NCBI RefSeq assembly: GCF_001717465.1
Contig: NZ_CP017074.1
Coordinates: 894,872 to 958,871, forward strand
Direction of reading: 5' to 3'
DNA: 64,000 bases
Source: Luteimonas sp. JM171
GTDB taxonomy: Bacteria; Pseudomonadota; Gammaproteobacteria; Xanthomonadales; Xanthomonadaceae
This document shows positions 8,035-16,019 of the stretch, piece after piece. How positions within the stretch are numbered: the first letter of the stretch is position 1; every line of letters begins with the position of its first letter. The position numbers were made by a program, and so were the translations under genes. The notes beneath the pieces were generated by a model. The model had not been told where the DNA came from and searched no databases. It worked only from the letters and a program-made list of their open reading frames with translations.

Positions 8035-9417
8035 TCAGAACCGGTACTGGGCCGAGACGCCGAACAGGTTGGCACCGCCGTCGTAGGCACCGGTCAGGCG
8101 CGCGCCGCCGCCGACGATGTCCAGCTCCGGGTCATCGCCAATGTGGATGCGCGTGTAGGCGCCGGTGATGTCCCAGTTCTCGGTGGCCTGCCAGGTGGCA
8201 CCGATCGCGAACCAGGTGCGGTCTTCGTCCGGCATCCGCGGGGTGCGGTGCTGGAAGGCGACCGGCGACTCGTCGCGGCCGACGCCGCCGCGCAGGGTCC
8301 AGCGGTCGTTGAGCGCGTACTCGGCGCCGATGCTGTAGAACCAGCTGTCGTGCCAGTTGTAGTTCTCGACCGAGTCGGGCTGCAGCGGGTTGCCGAACTG
8401 GATGCGCACCTCTTCCATCGAGCGCCACTTGGTCAGCCGGGCCTCGCCCATCAGCGACAGGCGGTCGGTGGCCTGCCAGGTTGCGCTGAAGGTGTGGGTG
8501 GCCGGCAGCACCAGCGTGGCGCCGCCCTCGGTATCGACGAACTGGCCGGTGGCGGCCAGGATCGGCGCGACCTCCGACGGCACGGTGAAGTCGGCATCGC
8601 CCTCCACCTCGTGCTTGACCTCCGAGCGGTAGGCGTAGCCCAGCGACAGGGTGTCGATCGGGCGCATGTTCAGGCCGATCGTCCAGCCGATGCTGGTGTC
8701 GGTGCCGCTGACTTCAGCGAAGCCGTCGTTCTTCTGCGGTCCGTACGGGCCGGTGACCGGGTCGGGCTGGAAGCACAGCGGCTGGGTGGCCGGGTTGGCG
8801 CACAGCGAGCTGCCGAAGTCGATGGCGTTGGACAGGGTGACGTCCGAATGCTGGACGATCAGGCCGAAGCCGGCCGACACGCGCTCGGTGAGTTCCAGCG
8901 AGGCGGCCAGGGTCAGGTCGATCACGCGCACGTCGGACTCGACGGCGTGGTAGCGGCCCATCCAGTCCGGGTCGTACTCGGTGGCCAGGCCGAACGGCAC
9001 GCTCACCATCGCGCCCAGGGTCAGGTACTCGAAGTCGCCGCTGAGCGGCACGATCAGCGACATCGCCGGCACCGGGGTCAGGTCGCCGGCGTTGCCGCCG
9101 TCGCCGCCGGTGAGCGGCTGCTGCAGCGGGCTGCCCGCAGCCGCGGTGCCGCTGCCTTCGAACTCGAAGGACAGGTCGATGGCGGTGACGTCGAACTGGA
9201 AGGTGCGCGCGTCGAAGGTCGACATCATGGCCGGGTTGTTGGCCACGACCGAGGCGTCGCCGATGGCCGAAGCGGAGCCAGCCATCGCGCGGCCCTGGGC
9301 CTTGACGCTGTTCTCGCGCAGCTCGAAGGCCGAGCCGTGGGCGGCGCCGGCGGCGGCGATGCCGGCGATGGCCAGGGCCAGCGCCGACAGCATGTGTTTG
9401 CGGGGTTGGGTGTTCAT
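8035..9417 (-). CDS. fadL: FadL/OmpP1/TodX-family outer membrane transporter
   Basis: This 460-residue outer-membrane beta-barrel probably lets long-chain fatty acids or other hydrophobic compounds cross the outer membrane. A signal peptide (ALALAIAGIAAAGAAHGSA) precedes the typical FadL N-terminal hatch (SAFELRENSVKAQGRAMAG) and the NPA motif (VVANNPAMM). The rest alternates polar and hydrophobic residues and ends with Phe (SAQYRF), as barrel proteins do. GGAGAGAGA precedes the ATG. The presence of a glyoxylate shunt in the window is consistent with fatty-acid use. Substrate specificity cannot be read from the sequence. Confidence 0.93.
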   Translation of the reverse strand: MNTQPRKHMLSALALAIAGIAAAGAAHGSAFELRENSVKAQGRAMAGSASAIGDASVVANNPAMMSTFDARTFQFDVTAIDLSFEFEGSGTAAAGSPLQQPLTGGDGGNAGDLTPVPAMSLIVPLSGDFEYLTLGAMVSVPFGLATEYDPDWMGRYHAVESDVRVIDLTLAASLELTERVSAGFGLIVQHSDVTLSNAIDFGSSLCANPATQPLCFQPDPVTGPYGPQKNDGFAEVSGTDTSIGWTIGLNMRPIDTLSLGYAYRSEVKHEVEGDADFTVPSEVAPILAATGQFVDTEGGATLVLPATHTFSATWQATDRLSLMGEARLTKWRSMEEVRIQFGNPLQPDSVENYNWHDSWFYSIGAEYALNDRWTLRGGVGRDESPVAFQHRTPRMPDEDRTWFAIGATWQATENWDITGAYTRIHIGDDPELDIVGGGARLTGAYDGGANLFGVSAQYRF

Positions 9418-9468
9418 TCTCTCTCCGTTGCTCGTGCGTTTTTCTGTTGTAGCGCGGCGGCGGCGCGC

Positions 9469-9474
9469 ACTATA
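9469..9474 (-). promoter_or_regulatory. Putative -10 box of fadL (TATAGT)
   Basis: On the minus strand TATAGT lies 51 bases before the fadL ATG and would give a leader of about 45 bases containing the GGAGAGAGA ribosome site. No convincing -35 element is seen. Confidence 0.4.
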
Positions 9475-9571
9475 CCGTACCGCTGCGTGTGGTCACGCAA
9501 TTTGCGACGCGGATCACCCAACCCGTTGGCTGAACAGGTATCTTGGCGCTCCCGCGCCCGCGTACGCCCGC

Positions 9572-10261
9572 ATGTTCGTCTCCATCCCGACCCACGCGCG
9601 CCCGACCCTGCGCTGGGCCACCCCGGCCCTGTTCGGGCTGCTGTGGCTGGCCTACCTGTGGGCCAGCGTGTACCCCGACAGCGTGCGCCACGACCTGCTG
9701 CTGGAGTGGGGCACGCTCAGCGGCGGGCTGGCGCCGGGCAGTGTGCTGCACTGGTCGCAGCCGGAGAACTGGCTGCGGCTGCTGAGCGCGCTGTTCCTGC
9801 ATGCCGACTGGGCCCACCTGCTGGGCAACCTGGTGTTCCTGCTGATCTTCGGCCTGCCGGCCGAGCGGGTGATGGGGCCGTGGCGCTTTTTGGCCCTGTT
9901 CCTGGTGGGCGGGGCGTTTGCCAACTTTGCCGCGGCGCTGGCCATCGGCACGCCCGACCGGCTGATCATCGGCGCCAGCGGGGCGGTCTCGGCCATCATC
10001 GGCGCCTACCTGGCCCTGTTCCCGCGGGCGCGGCTGGGGGTGGTGCTGCCGCTGGGGCTGTTCCTGGAGTTCGTGCGCGCCCCGGCCTCGCTGCTGATCG
10101 GCATCTGGGCGCTGCTGCAGGTGGTGTTTGCCTACGTGGGGCCGGCCTTCGGCACGGTGGCGTGGGCGGCGCACGTGGCGGGGTTCGTGTTTGGCGCCGT
10201 TTTCGCCCTGGCCTCGCGCCGCGCCATCGCCCGGCGGCTGCGCCGGCTGCAAGGTTACTGA
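9572..10261 (+). CDS. Rhomboid-family intramembrane serine protease
   Basis: The 229-residue product has six or seven membrane helices and the complete rhomboid catalytic signature: HLLGNLVFLLIFG in helix 2, catalytic Ser136 in GASGAVSAIIGAY, and catalytic His201 in AWAAHVAGFVFG. Rhomboids cleave membrane proteins within or next to a transmembrane helix in the inner membrane; natural substrates in this lineage are not known. I chose ATG 9572 because the hydrophobic core follows closely and upstream frame is antisense to fadL. The next gene (DUF1820) begins 27 bp downstream but has its own promoter. Confidence 0.93.
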   Translation: MFVSIPTHARPTLRWATPALFGLLWLAYLWASVYPDSVRHDLLLEWGTLSGGLAPGSVLHWSQPENWLRLLSALFLHADWAHLLGNLVFLLIFGLPAERVMGPWRFLALFLVGGAFANFAAALAIGTPDRLIIGASGAVSAIIGAYLALFPRARLGVVLPLGLFLEFVRAPASLLIGIWALLQVVFAYVGPAFGTVAWAAHVAGFVFGAVFALASRRAIARRLRRLQGY

Positions 10262-10274
10262 GCCGGGCCGGCCC

Positions 10275-10280
10275 TATAAT
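10275..10280 (+). promoter_or_regulatory. Consensus -10 box (TATAAT) giving a probably leaderless DUF1820 mRNA
   Basis: An exact TATAAT ends seven bases before the ATG at 10288, so the predicted start of transcription is at or beside the initiation codon. No Shine-Dalgarno sequence is present. No clear -35 element is seen. Confidence 0.65.
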
Positions 10281-10287
10281 GCCGGCC

Positions 10288-10608
10288 ATGTCCAGACCGC
10301 TTTACAAAGTCACCTTCCTCAGCCTCGGCAAGGTCTACGAGCTGTACGCGCGCCAGGTCAGCAGCGGCAGCCTGTGGGGCTTCACCGAGGTGGGCGAACT
10401 GGTGTTCGACGTGCACGACGGGATCGTGGTGGATCCCACCGAGGAGCGCCTGCGCGACGAGTTCGGCAACACCAAGGTGCTGCACCTGCCGATGCAGAGC
10501 GTGCTGCGGATCGAGGAAGTGGAGAAGAAGGGGCAGTCGGCGATCCGCGACGCCGCCAGCGGCGAGAAGGTGATCACGCCCTTCCCCATGCCCGCCAAGC
10601 CGCGCTGA
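10288..10608 (+). CDS. DUF1820 family protein
   Basis: This 106-residue soluble protein (MSRPLYKVTFLSLGKVYELYA...) belongs to the DUF1820 family found across gammaproteobacteria next to unrelated genes. Recognisable parts are YKVTFLSLGKVYELYAR, GFTEVGELVFD and the closing VEKKGQSAI region. It has no signal peptide or membrane segment and is probably a cytoplasmic beta-rich protein. Function is unknown. The gene is monocistronic, with its own consensus -10 and no ribosome site, and is convergent with the ctpA-type gene. Confidence 0.88.
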   Translation: MSRPLYKVTFLSLGKVYELYARQVSSGSLWGFTEVGELVFDVHDGIVVDPTEERLRDEFGNTKVLHLPMQSVLRIEEVEKKGQSAIRDAASGEKVITPFPMPAKPR

Positions 10609-10629
10609 GCGCGGCCGGGCAGGGGCGGG

Positions 10630-12225
10630 TCAGGGTGCCGGCTCGGGCTCGGGTTCCGACTCGGATTCCGGCTCGGATTCCGGCTCCGGCTCCGGGTCTG
10701 ACGCGGGTTCGGGGCCGGCTTCCTGTTCCGCTTCGGTGACTGCTTCCGGTTCGGTGCCTGCTTCACTGTCGCCATCGGCCCCCGCGTCAGGGGCGGCCGG
10801 CGCGGGCTGCGGGCGCGGCGGCGCGCCGGGCTGCATGTATTTCAGCTCCTCCAGCGCGGCCTCGATGGGGCCGTCGCCGGGAAGCACGTCGCCGGCACCG
10901 GCGCCCGGCAGGCCTTCCTCCTCGCCCTCCAGGTGGCCCGGCAGCGAAGCCTCGGAGCGGTCCATCGCCAGCGTGGGGCCCTGGGAATCCGGCTGCAGCA
11001 CCACGTCCGGGTCGATGCCGCGGGCCTGGATCGAGCGGCCGCTGGGCGTGTAGTAGCGCGCGGTGGTGAGCTTGACCGAGTCGCCGTTGTCCAGCGGCAG
11101 CACGGTCTGCACCGAGCCCTTGCCGAAGGTGCGGCTGCCGATGATGCGGGCCCGGCCGTGGTCGCCCAACGCGCCGGCCAGCACCTCGGACGCGCTGGCC
11201 GAGCCGGCGTCCACGATCACCACCACCGGCGCGCCGTTGAGCAGGTCGCCAGCCGTGGCCGAGAACTCGGTTTCGCTGATCGGGTGGCGCCCGCGGGTGC
11301 TGACGATGCGGCCCTCGTCCAGCAGCTCGTCGGCGATCTGCACCGCCGGGGTGAGCAGCCCGCCGGGGTTGCTGCGCAGGTCGAGCACCAGCCCGCGCAG
11401 CGGCCCGTCCTGCTGGAGCTCGGCGACCTGGCGCTGGAAGTCGTTGGCCGTTTCCACCTGGAACGCGCTTACCCGCACGTAGGCGTAGCCGGGCTCGAGC
11501 ATGCGCCCGCGCACGCTGGTGATGCGGATCTCCTCGCGCTCCACCGTGACCTCGATCGGCCCGGCCTCGTCTTCGCGCATGATGGTCATGGAAACGCTGG
11601 TCCCGGCCGCGCCCCGCAAGGGCCCCGCCCCGTCGTGGCTGGCGGGGGTGAGCGGCTCGCCGTCGACGGCGATGATGACGTCGCCCGAGCGGATGCCGGC
11701 GCGCGCGGCCGGGGTGTCGTCGATCGGCGCCACCACCCGCATCGAGCCATCGGGCAGGCGCACCACCTCCACGCCGATGCCGCCATAGGCGCCGGTGGTG
11801 CTTTCATCAAACGCGCGGGCGTCGTCGCCGGAGAGGTAGGCGCTGTGCGGGTCCAGGTCCAGCAGCAGCCCGCGGATCGCCGACTGCATCAGCTCCGCAT
11901 CCTCGACCGGGTCCACGTAGGCCTCCTTGACCGCGTTGTAAACGGCGACGAAGCGGTGGATCTCGCGCAGCGGCACGCGGCTGTCGCTGCCCTCCGCGCC
12001 GGCGTCGGCTTCGGCTTCCAGCCCGGCGTCAGGATCTTCCCCGGGCGCGGTTTCTTCTTCGGCCGCGTCCGCAGGCCCGGGCGTGTCTTCCTCCGGCTGC
12101 GCAGGCGGCTGGTCGGGCGGCGCGGTAGCGGGTTCGGTCTCCTGCACCCGCTGCGCCGGCGGCTCCCCGGCGTGCAGCGGCGCCAGCAGCAGGCAGGCAA
12201 TGGCGATGGGGAACAGACGACGCAT
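10630..12225 (-). CDS. ctpA: S41 family C-terminal processing peptidase (CtpA-like)
   Basis: This exported serine protease trims the C-termini of periplasmic proteins. The 531-residue precursor has a signal peptide (MRRLFPIAIACLLLAPLHAG), an acidic Pro/Glu linker (about residues 20-80), a PDZ domain (YGGIGVEVVRLPDGS...IRSGDVIIAVDGEPL), and an S41 domain with catalytic Ser in DAGSASASEVLAGAL and Lys in TFGKGSVQTVLPL. The C-terminus is a low-complexity Glu-Pro-Ser tail. ATG 12225 starts the signal peptide; the frame upstream is not coding. It is the third gene of gpmI-envC-ctpA, a widely conserved order; in other proteobacteria Ctp proteases degrade wall endopeptidases, which fits envC next door. 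Confidence 0.94.
   Translation of the reverse strand: MRRLFPIAIACLLLAPLHAGEPPAQRVQETEPATAPPDQPPAQPEEDTPGPADAAEEETAPGEDPDAGLEAEADAGAEGSDSRVPLREIHRFVAVYNAVKEAYVDPVEDAELMQSAIRGLLLDLDPHSAYLSGDDARAFDESTTGAYGGIGVEVVRLPDGSMRVVAPIDDTPAARAGIRSGDVIIAVDGEPLTPASHDGAGPLRGAAGTSVSMTIMREDEAGPIEVTVEREEIRITSVRGRMLEPGYAYVRVSAFQVETANDFQRQVAELQQDGPLRGLVLDLRSNPGGLLTPAVQIADELLDEGRIVSTRGRHPISETEFSATAGDLLNGAPVVVIVDAGSASASEVLAGALGDHGRARIIGSRTFGKGSVQTVLPLDNGDSVKLTTARYYTPSGRSIQARGIDPDVVLQPDSQGPTLAMDRSEASLPGHLEGEEEGLPGAGAGDVLPGDGPIEAALEELKYMQPGAPPRPQPAPAAPDAGADGDSEAGTEPEAVTEAEQEAGPEPASDPEPEPESEPESESEPEPEPAP
10640..10700 (-). repeat. Imperfect 6-base repeats encoding an acidic Glu-Pro-Ser tail
   Basis: The last 25 or so codons of the ctpA-like gene are built from degenerate hexamers of the type ggctcg/ggttcc/ggattc, encoding (Glu/Ser)-(Pro/Glu) runs. 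Such tracts can change length by slippage; every unit keeps the frame. Confidence 0.75.
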
Positions 12226-12319
12226 GCACACGGCTCCGGAAGGACTGGGCGCGCGGCCGCACGGCGGTCGCGGACGGGCCTGATTATGCACGCGGGGCGA
12301 TCGGCGCCGCAGCGCCGGG

Positions 12320-13561
12320 TCAGCGCCGCTGCAGCCAGCTGGAGGGATCGATCGGCTTGCCGTCGCGGCGCAGCTCGAAGTACAGCGCCGGCTGGCCCTG
12401 GCCACCGGAGTTGCCGACGCTGGCCACCGCATCACCGCGCGACACCCGGTCGCCGACCTCGCGCAGCAGCGCATCGTTGTGCGCATACAGGCTCATGTGG
12501 CCGTTGCCATGGTCGATGATGACGATCAGGCCATAGCCGGTCATCCATTCGCTGAAGACCACGGTGCCATCGGCCACCGCCTGCACCGGGGTGCCGGCCG
12601 GCGCCCCGATCAGCACGCCCGAGCTCTTGCGCCCGTCGGGCATGGTGGCGTTGAAGCCCGCCAGCAGGCTGCCGGCCACCGGCCAGCCCAGGCCGCCGAC
12701 CTGGATCGGCGCGCCGCGCGCAACCTGCGCCGGCGCGCGCCGGGGCGCGCGGATGCGGCCGTCGCCCGCCTCGTGGGCCGCGCGCTCGGCGCGGGCGCGC
12801 TCTTCGGCTTCGCGGGCCGCGGCCCGGGCAGCGGCGGCACGCAGCTGTTCGATGACGTTCTCCAGCGCGCCCGCATCCCGGCCCAGCCGCTTTTCCCGCT
12901 CCTGGCGGTCGCCGTACTGCGCCTCGAGCTCGGCCAGCTGGCTGGCACGCTCGCCGCGCTCGCGCTCCAGGCCGGCAAGCTGGGCGGCCTGGCGCTCACG
13001 CTCGGTTTCCAGCGCCGCGGTGCGCTCGGCAATCTCGGTTTCTACCGCGTCCAGCTCCTCCAGTTCATGCGCCAGCGCCTGGATGCGGCCGGCGTGCTCC
13101 GCCTGCAGGTAGCGGTGGTAGGCGAGCATGCGGTTGGCATCGCCCACCCGGTCCTGGGCCAGCAGCAGCTTGAGCGCGGCATGATCGCCAATGGCATAGG
13201 CGGCGCGCAGCAGCACCGCGAGTTCCTCGCGCTGGCTGCCCAGGCGCGCGGCCAGTTCGCCGCGCCGCGCGCCCAGCTCCGCCAGCGCCAGTTCCTCGGC
13301 CTCGATCCGGGCCCGGGTTTCGTGCAGGGCGCGGGTGGACGCGGCCACCCGCTCATCCGCCTCGCGCAGCGCGCGCGCGGCCTCGCCGCGCCGGCCTTCC
13401 AGCCGGCGGCGCTCTGCCGCAACTTCCTCAAGCTCCTTCTTGACCCGCTGCAGGCGCTGCTCGGCCTGGCGCTGGTCGTCCTGGGCCGGCGCGGGCATGG
13501 CGGCGAGCGCCAGCGCGGCGGCCAGGAGCAGCAGCGCGTGGCGCAGGCCGGCCACGGGCAT
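12320..13561 (-). CDS. envC: Murein hydrolase activator EnvC
   Basis: EnvC activates cell-separation amidases at the septum. The 413-residue protein has a signal peptide (ALLLLAAALALAAMPAPAQ), a long coiled coil (residues about 25-265, rich in Glu, Arg, Ala) and a C-terminal LytM/M23 fold. The LytM metal ligands are degenerate: the usual H-x3-D position reads SGVLIGAP and the HLHFE position reads ALYFELR. That loss is typical of EnvC, which is an activator and not a hydrolase. Its ATG overlaps the gpmI stop by one base (TGATG), so the two are translationally coupled. Confidence 0.93.
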   Translation of the reverse strand: MPVAGLRHALLLLAAALALAAMPAPAQDDQRQAEQRLQRVKKELEEVAAERRRLEGRRGEAARALREADERVAASTRALHETRARIEAEELALAELGARRGELAARLGSQREELAVLLRAAYAIGDHAALKLLLAQDRVGDANRMLAYHRYLQAEHAGRIQALAHELEELDAVETEIAERTAALETERERQAAQLAGLERERGERASQLAELEAQYGDRQEREKRLGRDAGALENVIEQLRAAAARAAAREAEERARAERAAHEAGDGRIRAPRRAPAQVARGAPIQVGGLGWPVAGSLLAGFNATMPDGRKSSGVLIGAPAGTPVQAVADGTVVFSEWMTGYGLIVIIDHGNGHMSLYAHNDALLREVGDRVSRGDAVASVGNSGGQGQPALYFELRRDGKPIDPSSWLQRR

Positions 13562-15126
13562 CAGGCCGGCTGCAGCAGGCTGCGGCCGGTCATCTCCTCC
13601 GGCACCGGGATGCCCGCCATGTCGAGCAGGGTCGGTGCCAGGTCGCGCAGCGAGCCGCCTTCGCGCAGGCTGGCCTGGCGCGATCCCACGTAGATCAGCC
13701 CCACCGGGCCCACGGTGTGCGCGGTGTGCGGCTGGCCGGTTTCAGGATCGCGCATCATCTCCACGTTGCCGTGGTCGGCGGTGACCAGCAGCTCGCCGCC
13801 GCGGGCAAGCGTGGCCTCCACCACCCGGCCGACCGCGGCATCGACCGCCTCCACCGCCTTGATCGCGGCCTGCAGGTCGCCCGAGTGACCCACCATGTCC
13901 GGGTTGGCGTAGTTGCAGATGATCGCGTCGAAGCGGCCGGACCCGATGGCCTCCACCAGGCGGTCGGTGACCTCGGGGCAGCTCATCTCCGGCTGCAGGT
14001 CGTAGGTCGCGACCTTGGGGCTGGGCACCAGGATCCGCTCCTCGCCCTCGAACGGCTCCTCGCGCCCGCCGTTGAGGAAGAAGGTGACGTGCGCGTACTT
14101 CTCGGTCTCGGCGATGCGCAGCTGGCGCATGCCGTGCGTGGCGAGCACCTCGCCCAGGGTATTGCGCAGGTCGTCGGGCTCGAACGCCACCGGCACCTCG
14201 AACGCGGCGTCGTAGCGGGTCAGGCAGACGAAGCTGCCCAGGCGCAGCCGGCGCCGCGCGAAGCCGTCGAAATCCTCCTGCACGAACGCGGCGGTGAGCT
14301 GGCGGGCGCGGTCGGCACGGAAGTTCATGAACACCACCGAGGTGCCGTCGCTCATCGGCTGGGCGCCGTCGATCACGGTGGGCAGCACGAACTCGTCGTC
14401 CTCGCCGCGCGCATAGGCGGCCTCCAGCGCGGCCAGCGGATCGGCGGCGCGCTCGCCCTGGGCGTTGACGATCGCGTCCCAGGCCAGGGTGACGCGCTCC
14501 CAGCGCCGGTCGCGGTCCATGGCGTAGTAGCGCCCGCTGACGCTGGCCACACGGGCGTTGCCGAGTTCCGCGCATTTGGCCACCAGCGCCTCCAGGCTCG
14601 CGCGCGCCGAGCGCGGCGGCATGTCGCGCCCGTCCAGGAACGCGTGCACCGCCACGCGCGGCACCCCGCGCCGGTGCGCCAGCTCAAGCATGGCGAAGAT
14701 GTGGCGCTCGTGGCTGTGGACGCCGCCGGGCGAGAGCAGACCCATGATGTGCAGCACGCGGTCGTTGGCAATCGCCTCCTCGCAGGCGGCCACCAGCGCC
14801 GGGTTCTCGAAGAAAGCGCCGCTTTCGATCGCGGCGTCGATCCGGGTCAGCTCCTGGTACACCACCCGGCCGGCGCCGATGTTCATGTGGCCCACCTCGG
14901 AATTGCCCATCTGCCCGTCAGGCAGGCCCACGAAGCCGCCCTCGGTGTGGACCAGGGTGGTCGGTCGCGAGTCCCACAGGCGGCGCCAGTTGGGCACGTT
15001 GGCCTGGGCGATGGCGTTGTCGCGCGGGTCCTCGCGGTGGCCCCATCCGTCCAGGATCAACAGGACCACGGGTTTGGGGCGGTTTGCAGCGTCTGGCACG
15101 TCGTTGGGCCCTGTGAACAATGGCAT
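13561..15126 (-). CDS. gpmI: 2,3-bisphosphoglycerate-independent phosphoglycerate mutase
   Basis: GpmI interconverts 3- and 2-phosphoglycerate in glycolysis and gluconeogenesis with two Mn ions. The 521-residue length is usual for the family. Key motifs are [13 protein letters not shown] at the N-terminus, the catalytic Ser76 in [17 protein letters not shown], the substrate loop [14 protein letters not shown], and the metal site [11 protein letters not shown] near the C-terminus. It heads the gpmI-envC-ctpA operon. A TACAAT box ends five bases before the ATG and there is no ribosome site, which points to a leaderless transcript. Confidence 0.97.
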   Translation of the reverse strand: MPLFTGPNDVPDAANRPKPVVLLILDGWGHREDPRDNAIAQANVPNWRRLWDSRPTTLVHTEGGFVGLPDGQMGNSEVGHMNIGAGRVVYQELTRIDAAIESGAFFENPALVAACEEAIANDRVLHIMGLLSPGGVHSHERHIFAMLELAHRRGVPRVAVHAFLDGRDMPPRSARASLEALVAKCAELGNARVASVSGRYYAMDRDRRWERVTLAWDAIVNAQGERAADPLAALEAAYARGEDDEFVLPTVIDGAQPMSDGTSVVFMNFRADRARQLTAAFVQEDFDGFARRRLRLGSFVCLTRYDAAFEVPVAFEPDDLRNTLGEVLATHGMRQLRIAETEKYAHVTFFLNGGREEPFEGEERILVPSPKVATYDLQPEMSCPEVTDRLVEAIGSGRFDAIICNYANPDMVGHSGDLQAAIKAVEAVDAAVGRVVEATLARGGELLVTADHGNVEMMRDPETGQPHTAHTVGPVGLIYVGSRQASLREGGSLRDLAPTLLDMAGIPVPEEMTGRSLLQPA

Positions 15127-15131
15127 GTGCG

Positions 15132-15137
15132 ATTGTA
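15132..15137 (-). promoter_or_regulatory. -10 box of gpmI (TACAAT), probably leaderless
   Basis: On the minus strand TACAAT is followed by five bases and then the gpmI ATG, so transcription should start at or next to the initiation codon. No Shine-Dalgarno sequence precedes the ATG. Confidence 0.6.
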
Positions 15138-15188
15138 GCTGCGCGGGTGCATGCTTGAGGCGTGACCAGCCAGCAAAGGACCCATGCC

Positions 15189-15917
15189 ATGCTTCGTCGC
15201 GCTTTCCCCTTCCCGCTTTTCCTCGGCCTCGCCCTCGCCGCCACGCCGGCCCTGGCCGCCGAGGACATCAGCCGCGTCAACGGCGGCATCGAGGTTGATG
15301 CCGGCAGCCAGGTCGGCGACCTGAGCACTGTCAACGGCGGCATCCGCATCGGCGACGGCGCCGTGTTCGGCGACGCCACCACCGTCAACGGCGGCATCCG
15401 CGCCGGCAGCCGCATCCAGGGCGGCGAGCTGACCACCGTCAACGGTGCGATCCGGCTGGGCGAGCAGGCCCAGGTGGAATCGCTCACCACCGTCAACGGC
15501 GGGATCGAGGCCGGGCCCGGCCTGCGCGCCAGCGACGACGTGGATTCGGTGAGCGGCAGCATCTACATCGATCGCGGCGGCCGCGTGGACGGCGACGTCA
15601 GCACGGTCAGCGGCGGCATCGGCCTGGTGGGCACGGAAGTGACCGGCAGCGTGCACACCGTCTCCGGCGACATCACCGTGGGCATCGGCTCGCACGTGCG
15701 CGGCGACGTCCGGGTGCGCAAGCCGTCGGGAGGCAGCTGGATCCGGTTCGGCACCAGCCGTCCGCCGCGGATCGTGATCGGGCCCGACGCGGTGGTGGAC
15801 GGCGCGCTGGAGTTCGAGCGCGAGGTCAAGCTCTACGTGCACGAATCCGCAACCACCGGCCCGATCTCCGGAGCCACCGCGGTCCCGTTCTCCACCCCCC
15901 GCGCCCCGCGCGACTGA
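15189..15917 (+). CDS. Exported beta-solenoid protein with eight 18-residue VNGGI repeats
   Basis: I do not recognise a characterised homologue. The 242-residue protein has a signal peptide (residues 1-26, ending PALAA) and then about eight repeats of 18-19 residues with the core (S/T)-T-V-(N/S)-G-G-I. Codons for the repeat Val start at 15276, 15330, 15384, 15438 and 15492, an exact 54-base period, then 15549, 15606 and 15660. Such hydrophobic-Gly ladders fold as right-handed beta-solenoids in bactofilin-like and polymer-forming proteins. The last 65 residues are non-repetitive with basic and Pro-rich parts. AAAGGA lies eight bases before ATG 15189, which decides the start. Probably periplasmic or surface-associated. 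Confidence 0.82.
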   Translation: MLRRAFPFPLFLGLALAATPALAAEDISRVNGGIEVDAGSQVGDLSTVNGGIRIGDGAVFGDATTVNGGIRAGSRIQGGELTTVNGAIRLGEQAQVESLTTVNGGIEAGPGLRASDDVDSVSGSIYIDRGGRVDGDVSTVSGGIGLVGTEVTGSVHTVSGDITVGIGSHVRGDVRVRKPSGGSWIRFGTSRPPRIVIGPDAVVDGALEFEREVKLYVHESATTGPISGATAVPFSTPRAPRD

Positions 15918-15982
15918 TGCCTGCCGCGGCCCCCGCGCATCGCGCGGCGGGGCCCGGCGGGTGGCAGGCCGGTGATCGGGGC

Positions 15983-15988
15983 TAGAAT
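15983..15988 (+). promoter_or_regulatory. Putative -10 box of the M28 peptidase gene (TAGAAT)
   Basis: TAGAAT lies 31 bases before ATG 16020; a leader of about 25 bases would carry the CGGAG ribosome site at 16006-16010. Confidence 0.5.
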
Positions 15989-16019
15989 CGGGGGTTTCGT
16001 CCCTTCGGAGAAATTCCGC

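Noticed and set aside
12320-13561. EnvC as an active M23 endopeptidase
   Set aside because: The zinc ligands are replaced (SGVLIGAP, ALYFELR), as in known EnvC activators.
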